The position numbers and the translations under genes are program-made. Shown here piece by piece: positions 34,316-46,092 of a DNA stretch of 64,000 bases. How positions within the stretch are numbered: the first letter of the stretch is position 1; each line of letters starts with the position of its first letter. Below the pieces are notes generated by a model. The model saw only the letters and a program-made list of their open reading frames with translations, made no database searches and was not told the origin of the DNA. The stretch is from assembly GCF_030272615.1 (NCBI RefSeq), contig NC_081405.1, positions 468,770,008 through 468,834,007 on the forward strand, written 5' to 3'. This DNA is from Cryptomeria japonica (lineage: Eukaryota > Streptophyta > Pinopsida > Cupressales > Cupressaceae).

Positions 34316-35317
34316 TATTTTTTGGTAGAAGAGGCAAATTTCATAATTTTTTCATTTCTGATTGATTATTCTGATGACTGACCCTAACTGTTTATCTGTC
34401 TATCTTAGAGTTTTTCATAGCCTAACTAGTTTTTGCAGAACGCTTGTCAAAGAATATGCTTGCTGCACAAAGATAATATGACTACTGATTCGTTGTCTTT
34501 GCAGGTTGTCTGAGGAGAATCGACTAAACATCATGTATTCTTTAAATTCATTTTTAGGAACCTAACTTGCTATCTGGTTAAAGAACAAATTTGTCTTTCA
34601 TGCTTTTAGAATATTCTGAGAGGTAGGAGAGTATGCTCATCTTTTTCTAGACAATCAAAAATCCAGACCCTTGAAGCTTTTTCTTTGTTTGAGATTTGTA
34701 CATCTTTAGTAGGCCTGCCCTCTCGAGGGGTTGAAAAAATCTTAAAGTCATTACAACTGGTGTGAGGGGAATGACCTAAGTAGGAATGGCTAGACGCAAA
34801 GTACTCCAACCCACTATAAAATAAATGTGATTTGATGAAAATCAAGTCAACGACAGTGCTCGGGAATAGCTCTCCTCCGTACCTTCGGGTATATTAAACC
34901 TTGGTTTTCAAGGCTAGGAGACCTCTTAATTGAGTTTTTACCTTGACGCACTGAACAGATCCCTGACTAAATCCAATCTAAAATTAGAAGCTACCCAGTT
35001 CACCTCCAAAAGGGAGATAATCTTTGTGCAAGAGAGATAGTAACTCTCCCAAGATACTTGTCATTTTGTGCCCCCATTAGCATTTGGAGTTGGATAATAC
35101 GGCATTGAGAATCCATTGCATGAGACTCAATGGCTGTATTCTGATTAGCTATTGGGTGTGTACCTAAGTCTACAAGAAAAGATTTTCTTTCCTCACCAAA
35201 TTCCTTAGGGTTTGCATGTTGTGATTGGAGTCACTATACATACTAGTTTTCTGTATTTTCATCCCTGAAACAAAAATTGAAATACCAAAAACTGGTGAAG
35301 ACCAGAAACAACTCAGT
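34316..35317 (+). other. Gypsy leader, non-coding
   Basis: Between the first motif cluster and the 39 bp minisatellite. No ORF with protein-like content. This is the long 5' leader expected in Tat/Ogre-like elements. Confidence 0.5.
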
Positions 35318-35480
35318 AAGTCAAAACTCTGTCCATGTCAGAAACTAGTCCATCCTAAGTCAAAACTCTGTCCATGTCGGAAACTAGTCCATCCTAAGTC
35401 GAAACTCTATCCGTGTCAGAAACTAGTCCATTTTAAGTTAGAAATCTGTCTGAGTCAGAAACTAGTTTATCGTGGTAAAA
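35318..35480 (+). repeat. 39 bp minisatellite in the gypsy leader
   Basis: Units begin with AAGTC/AAGTT at 35318, 35357, 35396 and 35435. The length is a multiple of three and one frame is open (KLCPCQKLVHPKS repeated), but no coding role is evident. Divergence rises towards the right end. Confidence 0.8.
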
Positions 35481-35559
35481 AATCAGTCCATCTCAGAATT
35501 AGTCATACTCAGTTATTACATTTAGCAATAAGAAAAACTCAAAATTTCTAGGCTCTGTC

Positions 35560-35860
35560 CTGTGAATAGTCGTACAAGTCTGATAATCCATCGTGCTGCA
35601 CCAGGTCCTATGTCGTACGGGTCTAGTAGTTTGTCGTCCTATACCATATCATCTGTCGTACGAGTCTGAGTCATCTATCATCCAACACTGTATCCTATCT
35701 CATACAAGATACAATTGCCTTCAGTCTTTTGTCATCCTACACATGCCCATTTGTCATACAGTACGAGGCAGAAACTCATACGAAACAGAACTATTGTCAT
35801 CCTGTATCTGCTAAATTGTCGTCCGGTCCAGAAAATCCTGTTGTACGAGTCTCTAGTTTT
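35560..35860 (+). repeat. Second CRTACGAG/GTCRTCCT motif cluster
   Basis: A dozen or so variants such as GTCGTACAAG, GTCGTACGGG, GTCGTCCTAT, GTCGTACGAG and GTCATACAGT at 20-40 bp spacing, upstream of the gag frame that opens near 36161. Confidence 0.7.
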
Positions 35861-36160
35861 GTCAGAACAGAATAGTCAAACTTGCCTAAAAATAGCTTAC
35901 AACAAACATAATACTAGTTATCATTTTCTTGAGCATAAACAGATCAAGATAGTATACCTTTGCCATTTGCATTGCACAATTTGGTCGATCACCTTTCAAC
36001 TAGTTCAATAAACTACCTATCAAATTTTAGTCACTTAGATAACGTCTTATATAGGATAGATCGTTCCTAAAACCAGACTGAATCTTACACCATGCTTAAA
36101 ATCAACTTAGATAATGTCTTAGGTAGGATAGATCATTCTTGAAATCAGACTAAATCTCAG

Positions 36161-38330
36161 TTGTTTCTCCTAAACAATACTCTAAACAGAACAACTAGCT
36201 CTGAAATTGATCTTGACCTCTGCATCACAAACAACTTTAGGTCACACAAATCCATAAAGATTCCTATTCAAACTAGGATTTCTCATAAGAAAGAAGCCAA
36301 AGGCAAAGAACAACCCTTCAAATATCAAGATAATCCATTCTATGTGAAGGATCCACTCACAAACATGCCATCGTCATCAGGCAGACCAATTTTTGATCAA
36401 CCTGAATCTCCCACCATACATGAGACAGAATACAATGATGGAAAAAAAAATGACCGTAATATTCCCAAAAATCATAATGACTCCTCATCATCAAGTGAGA
36501 TTGACGAAGACACTGAACCTCCAGAAAAAGAAATCCTTGACTGTCAAAAAGACAAAGACTTTAGAAAAATGATGAAAACTATCATGATCTGAGAGAAGGA
36601 AGACTATTTATTAGAACTAGCAAAACAAGGTGCCAAACTTCCTATTGGATATTATGTTCAAACACTTGTTACTAAAAAGGAAGACTCACCTATACTCATG
36701 GTACACAAACAGTTACTAGCTTTGCAGATGGAGGTCACAAAATTGAAGATTAAGGACAAGTCCCCAAAACAATATTCTTTGGAAACAATATGTCCCTTTC
36801 TATTTGACAAGAATCTACACATGCCTCCATTTACTCCATGAGTGGAAATCCCAAAATTTGACAAATATGATGGTACCTCAGATCCTCAAGATCATGTTAG
36901 GGAATTTAGTGCTACTTGTATGGAATTCATGCATGATCAAACGTACCTCATGTGTCTCTTCCCAAGGAGTTTAGGGGGTCAAGCAATGGAATGGTTCTCA
37001 AGTCTACCCAAAGGAATAAAAACATTAGAAGAAATAATCCAACTATTTTTACAACAATACTCATACAACATTCGACATCCTGTAACTATGATCGATCTTT
37101 GTAATACTCAACAGAAAATAGTGGAACCTCTTCTTACTTTTCTCCAATGCTAGAGAAAGATGTTCTCTAGGTACCCACGACCTATTCTAGACTCTGAGAA
37201 AATGGATATATTTGTCAATAACTTGGTCCCCGAACTGAAATATAGTGTACAAATGCAAGTACACCCATCATTTAACAAAATGGTAGATAATACCATTCGA
37301 TTGGAAGATGTGCTCATAAAGAAGGGAGATATCACACCTTGGAAAGAAACACAAACAAGATCTAGCTCTAAAGAGAAGAACAAGTATTGGAAATTTTCCA
37401 AAGACAACAACAAGAATGTTGTTAATGATGGATTAGTAGACACTATCAAAACCAACTCAAAATCCACAATATTCAACTTGGCTAGTGGTACACAAGCACT
37501 TAAAGTTGCTGAGATTGCAGCAGAGAATCTGCCAAATAAAACAAAGGAATGGTTCAAAGAAAAGCCTTGGCTTTCCAAACCTAAGTGTGATTTCACTCCT
37601 CTTGAAGAATCATATGAATCCTCTTTCAAAAATCTATTGGCAAACAACTTGATAACACTACCAGATAACTCTAGACCATATGATCCAAATGTCAAACCAA
37701 GATGGTGGAGAGAAAATGAATACTGTGACTTCCATTGGAATAAGGGTCATAACATAAACAATTGCATGAAGTTAAAACATGAGATTCAAGATCTCATAGA
37801 CGTTGGTAAATTTGTTGTTGGGAATCATCCAACCAATGCTAATCATAAAGCATTTAAAGACCCTTTGCCTGCTTATGAACAAGGTGATTCCTCAAAGACC
37901 AAAGGAGGTACCAAGGTAAATTATACTTATGCCAGCCAGGACAACGTTATCAACATGATTGAGCCTTCACACCTAGAATATTGCAATGTGATTATAGTTC
38001 AAGATAAACCAAATGAATCACGATATGCAAGAGCTCTGACCTGGTCTCAAAAGAAAGTTACCCTCCAAGGAGCTAGTTCTTCCAACCCAGCTCAAGAAAC
38101 ATCAAATCCAACAACCTTGCCAAACAAACAAAAGGAATCAACCTTGGACAAATTTAAAAGGTTAACCTCATCATCATCCTTTGGATAGAACGTGGTTGAA
38201 TAGTTAAAAAGGACAAATGCTCAAATTTCAATTTTTGAATTGCCACAACTCTCATCTTCTTACAAGGAAATCCTAGACAAAGCATTGCTCACTACCAACA
38301 CTCCAAAAGATTTAGACATTGATCGGTTCT
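36161..38330 (+). pseudogene. Gypsy gag, one frame broken by stops
   Basis: All segments from 36161 to 38330 share one frame. An acidic, low-complexity N-terminus (SSSSSEIDEDTEPPEKE) is followed by a helical part. The retrotransposon gag core follows: VEIPKFDKYDGTSDPQDHV (about 36842), LFPRSLGGQAMEWFSSLP (about 36955), LFLQQYSYNI. A Cys/His block, YCDFHWNKGHNINNCMKLK, lies at about 37720-37776. Stops are at about 36590 (TGA), 36839 (TGA), 37151 (TAG), 38186 and 38201 (TAG, Gln expected). The capsid and nucleocapsid would package element RNA. The start at 36161 is the first Met of the frame and is not certain. Confidence 0.8.
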
Positions 38331-38800
38331 AGTCTATGGTGGGTCATTTGACTTCACCTCACTACTTGACCTTCTCTGAAGAAGATGACAATTCATTAAA
38401 TCATCCACATAACCAGCCATTGCATATTGAAGCCATGATCCACAAACACAGAGTCAAATGTGTTTTGATAGATGGAGGCGCAGGGTTGAATATCTGTACT
38501 TATCATTTGCTTACACAACTAGGATTCTCTAAAAATGTCATTGATCTAGGCAAGAAAATAACAATTAAAGTCTATGATGAGGAAAAGAGGACCTCCAAAG
38601 GTCTGGTATCATTACCAATCAGAGTGGGACCGGTAGAGAGATAAGTCCTTTTTCAAGTTCTTGATCTTCCATTGCCATACAATATATTACTGGGTAGGCC
38701 ATGGATTCATGAAATGAAGGCAGTACTGTCAACATATCACCAATGCTTAAAGTTTCCTTATAACGGAGCTGAAGTTAGTATTCCTACTGATTCAAATGTC
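38331..38800 (+). pseudogene. Gypsy aspartic protease
   Basis: Retropepsin-like domain in the gag frame. HKHRVKCVLIDGGAGLNIC (about 38447-38505) has the catalytic Asp in DGGA, where most families have D-S/T-G. LGF and LPIRVGPVER follow, then a TAA at about 38642, then LPYNILLGRPWIHEM (38670-38715) and KFPYNG. It would process the gag-pol polyprotein. A TAG precedes it at 38330 (DRF-stop-SMVGHL). Confidence 0.75.
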
Positions 38801-39300
38801 ATCTGTAATGCATTGACAAAAGGTGCAGATACTTTTGTGCCTCATAATATGGCAGCCTCTCCAAATGAAGATCAAGAAACATTGATGAAAGACTTAGAAA
38901 AGAGATTGAAGATTATAGATACCGACATGGATGGCTACAAGATAGAACCAATACTATCATTAGTTTCTCTCCCTTCATCACCAAAACAGTTGGGCAAGCC
39001 ATCAAAGGCTATGAGAACACAAACTTTGGCTCCGAATACCATATATGATGGTCTCTTTGTATAGTCTTGTACCTCCTTGGAAGATGAAATAGAAGAGGAT
39101 GTTGTGCTTAACTGGCTCTTTAAGGAAGATAGTCCAAGTGAGGAGGTACGACATTGTGAGATTTCCTCAAACCAATATGGTCATGGTTACAAAATGATTC
39201 AGCACATGGGGTACTTAGGTACTGGTCCTTTGGGCAAACAAAAAGAAGGTATTACTGAACCAATTTAGCTACAAACCAAATCCACACATGATAAGGCTAG
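38801..39300 (+). pseudogene. Protease-RT linker with G-patch motif
   Basis: In the same frame as the protease, with TAG stops at about 39062 and 39266 where Gln fits. The segment 39178-39268 reads YGHGYKMIQHMGYLGTGPLG, then KQKEGITEPI. Glycine spacing and the aromatic start match a G-patch (RNA-interaction motif). G-patch modules between protease and RT occur in some plant gypsy elements and in some retroviruses. The identification rests on the motif alone. Confidence 0.6.
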
Positions 39301-40870
39301 ACTAGGATACAATCCAAAAAGGACATCAGACCAAAAACATGTTTCTAACTCTAAGTGCTTGAAAAAGATATCGTCTTTAAGATTACATGAAGAAGACACT
39401 AAAAAACAAAAGTAGAGTGTAGAAAAGAGAAAAAGGAATCAATAGTCAAGAAAGAAGAAATAGTCAGTGCCCAGGCTTTGATGGTATCAGCTACGATAAT
39501 ACAAGAAGTTAAGGTTCCTGAGGATATAAGAGATGAAGTCGTAAGAATCAGAGAATTGTTTGCACCATTAAAAGTTCCAGTCACATATACTGGCAGGCAA
39601 CAAGTAGATGATTTAGAGACTAATTCAAATGAGTATGAATGGGGTCCTCACTATCTTTTAGACACATCCACTATAGAAACTCTAGAAGAATCTAGTGGTG
39701 TCATAGATGATACTCAAGAGATGATGCGCATAAAACTAGAGAAGAAAATACAAGAAATTAGACAAAAGAGGCAAGAAAATTATAAACAAGGATTGAAAGA
39801 AGGAAGAATACCAGAAAGCTTCTCATCTATGTGCCCTTATCCTAAAACAGAACAAATTAGTTATAGCACTACATAGGAAGAGTTGGAAGCTATAGAACAA
39901 GAACCAGTCATCAGTCCAGAAGAAGCTGAATGGAGTAGACGACAACAAATCACAGAAACAAGATCATGTCAATAGGTGTGTCAGATACAAATGACAAATG
40001 AACCACAACATGAAAAGACCTGTAGCATTAAAGATGTTAGTATTGATACCATACATATGCTTACTAAATCACTTGAAAGAGACTTGGAAACTTCATCCAA
40101 TGACTCTGATGACTCTGATGACAGTCTTGTTCATGATGATATCCACTCAGCCTCAAATTTTGAATCATATGATATAAACAATGAAAAGTTGCCTACTAGT
40201 CTAATTGTTGTTAAACCACGATATGACGTCCAGTCTAGCATAGTAAATGATGTTACAAGTATGTCTATTAGATTAGATTGATTAAATATTAATGTGAACT
40301 TTAATAATCATGATCTGACTTTTCCTAGTCTCAAGAAACTTATGCAAGGTATCATTCTGGAACTCGACTTTTCGATCCGTAGCTATGATAACATTACCGT
40401 GAATGCTCTTGAACCTATCCAAAATTTGTCCTTAGTACATCCCAAATTGATTGACTATACTTTAAAGAATTAACCCATGGATACACCTACTTTTACCAAT
40501 GACTATACATTATCCTATTATCTCAATGCAGTCGAACCTATAAAATCTTCCACTAGTGAACAAAGTGAAAATATGACTGAAGTGGATATCAAGTATCTAG
40601 TCGCAAAAACAAGAAAAATAAAAGATCTAATGGCGAAAACCATTTTGTGGTGGTGTTAGAATCAAAAAAAGAGAAAATTAAGGATGTACCTAAAGGTGAA
40701 AACCTCTTTGAGGTGCCTAAAGGTGAGATACTTGGTATACTGCCCAGTCATTTTTAGGAGCGGTCTTCCATATTGATTGAGCCAACTCAGCTAGTGAATA
40801 TCAGGAATCAAGAGATACCACAAATCATTCACATAGCTCAATCACTATCAACAGAAGAATTGAAGGAGTT
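39301..40870 (+). pseudogene. Long acidic linker between protease and RT
   Basis: Coding-like region shifted into another frame after about 39415. It has charged helical stretches (KIQEIRQKRQENYKQGLKEG), acidic repeats (DDSDDSDDS-like, about 40100) and no recognised enzyme motif. TAG stops at about 39874, 39973 and 40756 fit lost Gln codons. A long linker like this is typical of Tat/Ogre-type polyproteins. Confidence 0.55.
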
Positions 40871-41815
40871 CACTTAGCTATTCTTAGAAAAGAAAATAAA
40901 CTTTGCATGGATGTACTCTGATATGTCAGGCTTGGATCCTGATCTCATTATGCACCATCTCTCAATCACACTAGGAGTAAAACCAGTTAAACAAAAACTC
41001 CGTAAGATGCACCCACATGTAGCATTATTGATCAAAGCCGAACTAGAGAAACTGCTCAAAGTTGGATTTATTAGAGCAATAGATTATATTAAATGGATTT
41101 CCAACATAGTGCATGTATCGAAGGCAGATAAATCTATCAGAGTTTGTACAGATTTTAGAGATCTCAACAAAGCATGTCTGAAAGACGACTTTCCATTGCC
41201 AAATATTAATATGATAGTTGACATGACAGCTGGGTATGAGATGTACTCACTAATGAATGGATTTTCTAGCTACAATCAGATTAAAATTGCTCCTGGAGAT
41301 CAAGAAAACACAACTTTCACCTATGCATGGGGAACCTTTTACTGGAACATTATGCCATTTGGGTTAAAAAATGCAGGGGCGACCTATTAGAGAGTAGTTA
41401 CAACTATCTTTCATGACATGATGCATAAGAATATGGAAGATTATGTTGATGAAACCTTAGTGAAGACTATGAAAAGATCAACGCATATTCAAGAATTGGG
41501 TCCTATACTTGACAGAATGGAAAAATTCAAGCTCCGATTAAATCCAAAGAAGTGTGCATTCAGAGTGACATCTGGTAAACTACATAGCTACATCATTTCA
41601 AATAAGGGAATCAAGGTTGATCCTAAGAAGGTCCAAGCTATAATGGAAATGCCACCTCCAAAGAACATTAGTCAAATGAGAAGTCTATAGGGATGTCTCC
41701 AATCCATTAGAAGATTCATTTCTCAGCTAGCAGACAAGGCTCAACCTTTTACAAAAGTATTGAGAAAATGAATAATATACAACTGGGATAAACAGTGTGA
41801 ACAACATCTTCAGTA
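40871..41815 (+). pseudogene. Gypsy reverse transcriptase
   Basis: FAWMYSDMSGLDPDLIMHHL (about 40905) leads into the RT. Motifs are KQKLRKMHPH, ISNIVHVSKADKS, CTDFRDLNKACLKDDFPLP (about 41148), FSSYNQIKIAP, MPFGLKNAGATY-stop-RVV (TAG for Gln, 41388) and NMEDYVDETLVKT (about 41433). The last block is normally YVDD, so the second active-site Asp is Glu. LNPKKCAF and GKLHSYIISNKGI follow, and MRSL-stop-GCLQSIRRFI (TAG for Gln, 41688). Frame 40911-41690 is continuous apart from the ambers. Polymerase activity would be lost. Confidence 0.85.
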
Positions 41816-41816
41816 G

Positions 41817-42300
41817 ATGAAAGAGTACCTATCTAATTCACTAATATTGATGCCACCTATTCAGGGTAAACCACTCATCTTATATATATCAGCAACTGAT
41901 TCATCACTGGGGGCACTTTTAGTGCAACAAGATGACAACAAAAAAGAAAGAGCTATTTATTACATCAACAGGACATTGGTGTCTTATGAAATGAACTACA
42001 GTATAATAGAAAAAGCATGCTTGGCATTAGTCTTTGCATCAAAGAAACTGAGGCACTATATGCTAGCACACTTAGTCAAGTTGGTGGCCAAAATCGATCC
42101 ACTCAAGTATCTTCTTAATAAAGCAACACTCACCAAAAGATTGGAGAAATGGGTTATGATCCTTATAGAGTTTGAAATTGAATATGTGGAATACAGAGCC
42201 ATAAAAGGATAGATAATTGCTGATCAACTTACTGAAGCTCCACTTGAGGATACTCAACCACTACACATCAAGTTCCTAGATGAATCAATAATGCATATTA
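41817..42300 (+). pseudogene. Gypsy RNase H (first copy)
   Basis: LILYISATDSSLGALLVQ (first Asp in ATDSS), ERAIYYINRTLVSYE, NYSIIEKACLALVFASKKLRHYML and LTKRLEKWVMILIEFEIEY, then KG-stop-IIADQL (TAG for Gln, about 42210). It degrades RNA in the hybrid. It is in frame with the RT, and the usual tether follows. Confidence 0.8.
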
Positions 42301-42787
42301 TTCAATAACCCTGGAAGATGTTCTTCGATGGTTCCTTTACTCAAAATGGTTCAAGTACTAGCATATTATTTATTACTCCTCAGAAGTATTCAATCCCAAA
42401 GTCTTAAAAGATTCTCTTTCCCTGCACAAACAATATTGTAGAATATGAAGCTTTGGTGAATGGAAGGTTGCTAAATTACATATCTATGGAGATTCTCAGT
42501 TGGTTATCAATCAGATCAATGATACATATCAGACTCGAGATGAGAAATTGATTCCTTACATGAGGATGGTGGATGATCTCAAGAAGTACTTTTCTTTTGT
42601 ATCATGCCAACAGATTCCTAGATCAGCGAATAGAGAAGCAGATGCTATGGCCACCTTGGCATCTATACCTGAGTTACAAGAGTCAAATTTTTGCTTTGAT
42701 TTCCTGATGGAAGAGTTATATTACCTTTCTTATGATTCTCCTAAGACCCAAATAGTCTATTCTATTATTGGACATGACTCATCCTGA
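42301..42787 (+). pseudogene. Second, archaeal-type RNase H
   Basis: WKMFFDGSFTQNGS (about 42312), NNIVEYEALVNG (about 42430), then IYGDSQLVINQI (about 42480) and IPRSANREADAMATLASIP (about 42613). These four blocks match an additional archaeal-like RNase H, a mark of Tat-lineage gypsy elements. A frameshift lies near 42470. The last catalytic Asp (READAMA) is kept. Confidence 0.75.
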
Positions 42788-44040
42788 TACAACCACATCT
42801 ATTCCTATCTATGTGATCAAATTATCCCTAAAAACCTTACTCATAATGAGAAAAGAAACCTAACTCACAATGCTTCGTGGTATGTTATCATAGCTAATGA
42901 TTTATTTAGAAGAGGTTTGGATGGTACATTGCTTAGATGTCTAGAAACTAAAGAATCTAATCGTGTATTATCGAAAGTCCATGAAGGTATTTGTGGATCT
43001 CATTCAAATGGTTTTACTTTAGCTCAGAAACTATTATGGGCTAGCTACTACTAGCCAAATATGAAAAAAGATGCCATAAAATTTTCTAAGACTTGTGAGA
43101 AATGTCAGCTTCATAGAAATCTCATACATGCCCCAGCAAGGGACCTGATACCATTTATAACACACTGGCCTTTTCAACAATGGGCCTTTGATCTCATTGG
43201 TCAGATATATTTGGCTTCATCCAATGGACATAAATTCATTATAACTGCCACTGAGTATTTCACCAAGTGGGTAGAGGCAGTTCTTCTTATCAAAGCAACT
43301 GGTAAACAAGTCGCCTTATTCATCCTAAACTATATAATTTGCAGATATGGGATACCTTCGTCCATCATGACTAATAATGGAGGACAATTCAAGAATAAAG
43401 ATTTGGATGAGCTTTGTGAGAAATTTAAAATAAAGCAACACTAGTCATCAATATATTACCCTCAAGATAATGGACAAGCTGAGGTGTCTAACAAAAACCT
43501 ACTGACTATCTTGCACATAATAGTGAACAAGTCTGGGAAGGATTGGCATCTGCAGTTCAATCCTGCACTATGGGCTTATAGAACTAGTATCAGAACACCT
43601 ATTGGGGCTACACCTTTCTCTTTGGTGTATGGGTTTGAAGCAGTATTACCTATTGAAGTAGAAATACCATCTCTAAGAGTTTCGTTGCAAGGTCTTGTTA
43701 CTGATGAAGATCATAGAATATCTAGATTGCAAGAACTCAAATTGCTGGATGAGCATCGACAAGTGGTGTTTGATCATCTCAGAGTCTATCAGAAGAGAAT
43801 GTCTAAAGGATATAACAAGAAGGTTCAACAAAGAGAATTTCAAGTTGGTGACCTAGTTTTGAGAGAAAATCCAAAGAATGAACAATTTTGCGACAATAAA
43901 GGGAAGTTTGAACCCAACTAGTTGGGTCCCTACATTATTACTGTAGTATACGGCTCTGGTGCCTATCAACTCTCAAACTTAGAAGGAGAATAGATCCGTG
44001 AACCAATTAACACCATCCACTTAAAGAAATTCTTCACTTA
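42788..44040 (+). pseudogene. Gypsy integrase
   Basis: The zinc-binding part has CGSHSNGF and TCEKCQLH (43090-43113). The catalytic core follows: WAFDLIGQI (first Asp, about 43185), SIMTNNGGQFKN (about 43365) and YYPQDNGQAEVSN (Glu, about 43455-43490). The second Asp of the DDE triad, usually TDNGGQF, is Asn here. ALWAYRTSIRTPIGATPF and the C-terminal GDLVLRENPKNE and LGPYIIT blocks follow, ending near 44040. Stops at 43442 and 43990 (TAG for Gln) and 43919 (TAG for Trp). It would insert the cDNA; this copy is dead. Confidence 0.85.
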
Positions 44041-45611
44041 GCACTCTCTGCTCCAACAAACATGTACAGCTGAAAAAAGTCATGAAAAAAATTCCTAAAA
44101 ATCAGAAAAAGTCCTGAAGAAATCACAAAAAAAAAAGAAAAAAGAAATATATAAAGAGAGAAATTGCCTTGGTGAAAACCTGGTAAATAGGCACCTTGGT
44201 AAAAAAAAAATGAATCTCTACCAAGCAGGTGAAAACCTAGCAAACAGGCACCTCTTGTACTCAAGCGCTCCATCTATCAACACAATGTTGGCATTTCCCG
44301 CTTTCATGCATCTTTTGCTTTCGCTTGTACATATTTTCAATCACTTTTGTGACATCCTAGTTCATTGGAACCCTCATGACCTTAAAATGATCAACATTCT
44401 AGTCTTAGGTTACTCGATAGAGCATATTACATATCCTAAGCAGTGTCAACCAAGTCATTCTTCCGTCAGTGAAACTTGGTCGTCCACTCCGAGTCAGTCA
44501 CCTGTCTCCTAACTACCAAAGATTTTATCACTGAGTTCACAAGACTAAATAACATAACGGAAAACAATCACTAAACAGTTTGAGCTATGAATGAAAATTT
44601 TCTTTGTATGCTGTCTTTTATATTGATTTTTGATTATTGTCCCTCTAAGTAACTCGAGGAAGTCTATTATGACTAAGAGGAGCAAGGATTGGGGGCATAA
44701 TATTTTCTTTGTTTTCTGCTTGTAGGAATGATCCTGATGATCTGGAAACATATAAATTAGTTGGGTGTCTGTGATAAGAGCCTTCACATCAAGGTGAAAT
44801 CGCCTCACATACCTCGACTCTGCTTATTTGTATGCTACAGGGAGGTCCATATCATTTCTTTGTTTTTTTTGAGGGGATTTCTTTATGATGTAATTCAGGT
44901 CCCTGCAAAATTTGTCCAAGGATATGAACAAAAAAAGGGTCATTGCGGACAAGATAATTAATATTGCACATTGAAAAAGAAAAGAACTCTAACCTGCCTA
45001 TTGTGTTCGTTATGCTTTGTGATGAATCTTAAGTATTTTAAATCCAGTGACTAGGTTTAGGTTGCATTTCACATATCATTTTGCATTTCATTCTGCATTT
45101 TTGTGAATTTAGAGTGATTTCGGTATGATATTAATTTCTTTATTTTCTCAAGAAGAGTTGAAAGCATCATCATTTCTTATGCTAAGTGGTCTATTTATCA
45201 TTATTTCTTTGATCAAGTACTTGTGTTTTGAGATGTTTAGCTGCATACATAACATTTCATATAGCTTCATACATTTCATTATTACTCATTTGCATTATCA
45301 TTTATTTGCATATAAAAGAAACAAAAATATACATTCATAATCATTTGCATTACATACATTCATATGGAAAAGAAATGCATACATATAGAATAAAGCATAT
45401 AAGAGACATCTCATAAGCGAATCAACACAAGTACGATAAAGTTGAATCAGATCTTGTATATATATATTATCAAGTATAAGAGTACAAAATGATGTCCAAT
45501 GACATATACAAACTCCCATCGGAGCAAGAATCGTATAGGCTACAAAAAATGGGTGTGTCTACAAAAAAAAATATATCCGAGCTACAAAAAAATGAATCAT
45601 CTAGTTGGCAC
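44041..45611. other. Gypsy spacer between integrase and antisense ORF
   Basis: No gene. It contains two short GGTGAAAACCTGGTAAA/GGTGAAAACCTAGCAAA copies (about 44171 and 44229), A-rich tracts (44128-44145) and a region with repeated CATTTGCATT words (45300-45360). It is the unusually long 3' untranslated region of this type of element. Confidence 0.5.
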
Positions 45612-46092
45612 CCTCTCCCTCATCGCATAGTGGAGGAGGAGGAGCCTGATGTCTAGGATCCTATCGAGGTGCTCATGCTCCCTCTGAACTAGCCATATAC
45701 TGTGAATAGGGTTGCACCTACTTTGCAATAGGAACTGCGACACTATATGCTGCCACATAATATGTTGCCCTACTGCTATGGAGAAGAACCTCCCATCGTA
45801 GAGACTCTATCTCTGCTCTCAACTTTGCTCTCAATGCTATGATCTGGCAATCACGCTCGGCCCTCACCTCGACTGACTGTCGGTCTCACTCCACCAGCTA
45901 AGTATAAGCCACTGTCAACTGTGACTGCAGCTCCGCAAGACATGCTCTCATCAGTCGTCTCGTGTCAGCCCCCTACTCTCTCGTAGGCTCTCTGCCACCA
46001 TCTCCATCTGTGGCTCCACTTTGCTCATCTCGTTGCTGCCAGACCTACCTCGGAGCTGCTCGCTCCTCCTCTCCACCACCCAACCTCATGCC

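Noticed and set aside
37150-37695. Minus-strand 181-codon ORF over gag
   Set aside because: Antisense shadow of the gypsy gag frame, which has the known motifs.
36161-44040. Amber codons as recoding or an altered genetic code
   Set aside because: TAG occurs together with frameshifts, other stops and lost catalytic residues, and in all elements. CHG decay is the simpler reading.
36161-44040. Endogenous pararetrovirus
   Set aside because: Integrase, LTRs, target duplication and dual RNase H are present, and there is no movement-protein-like ORF. It is a gypsy element.
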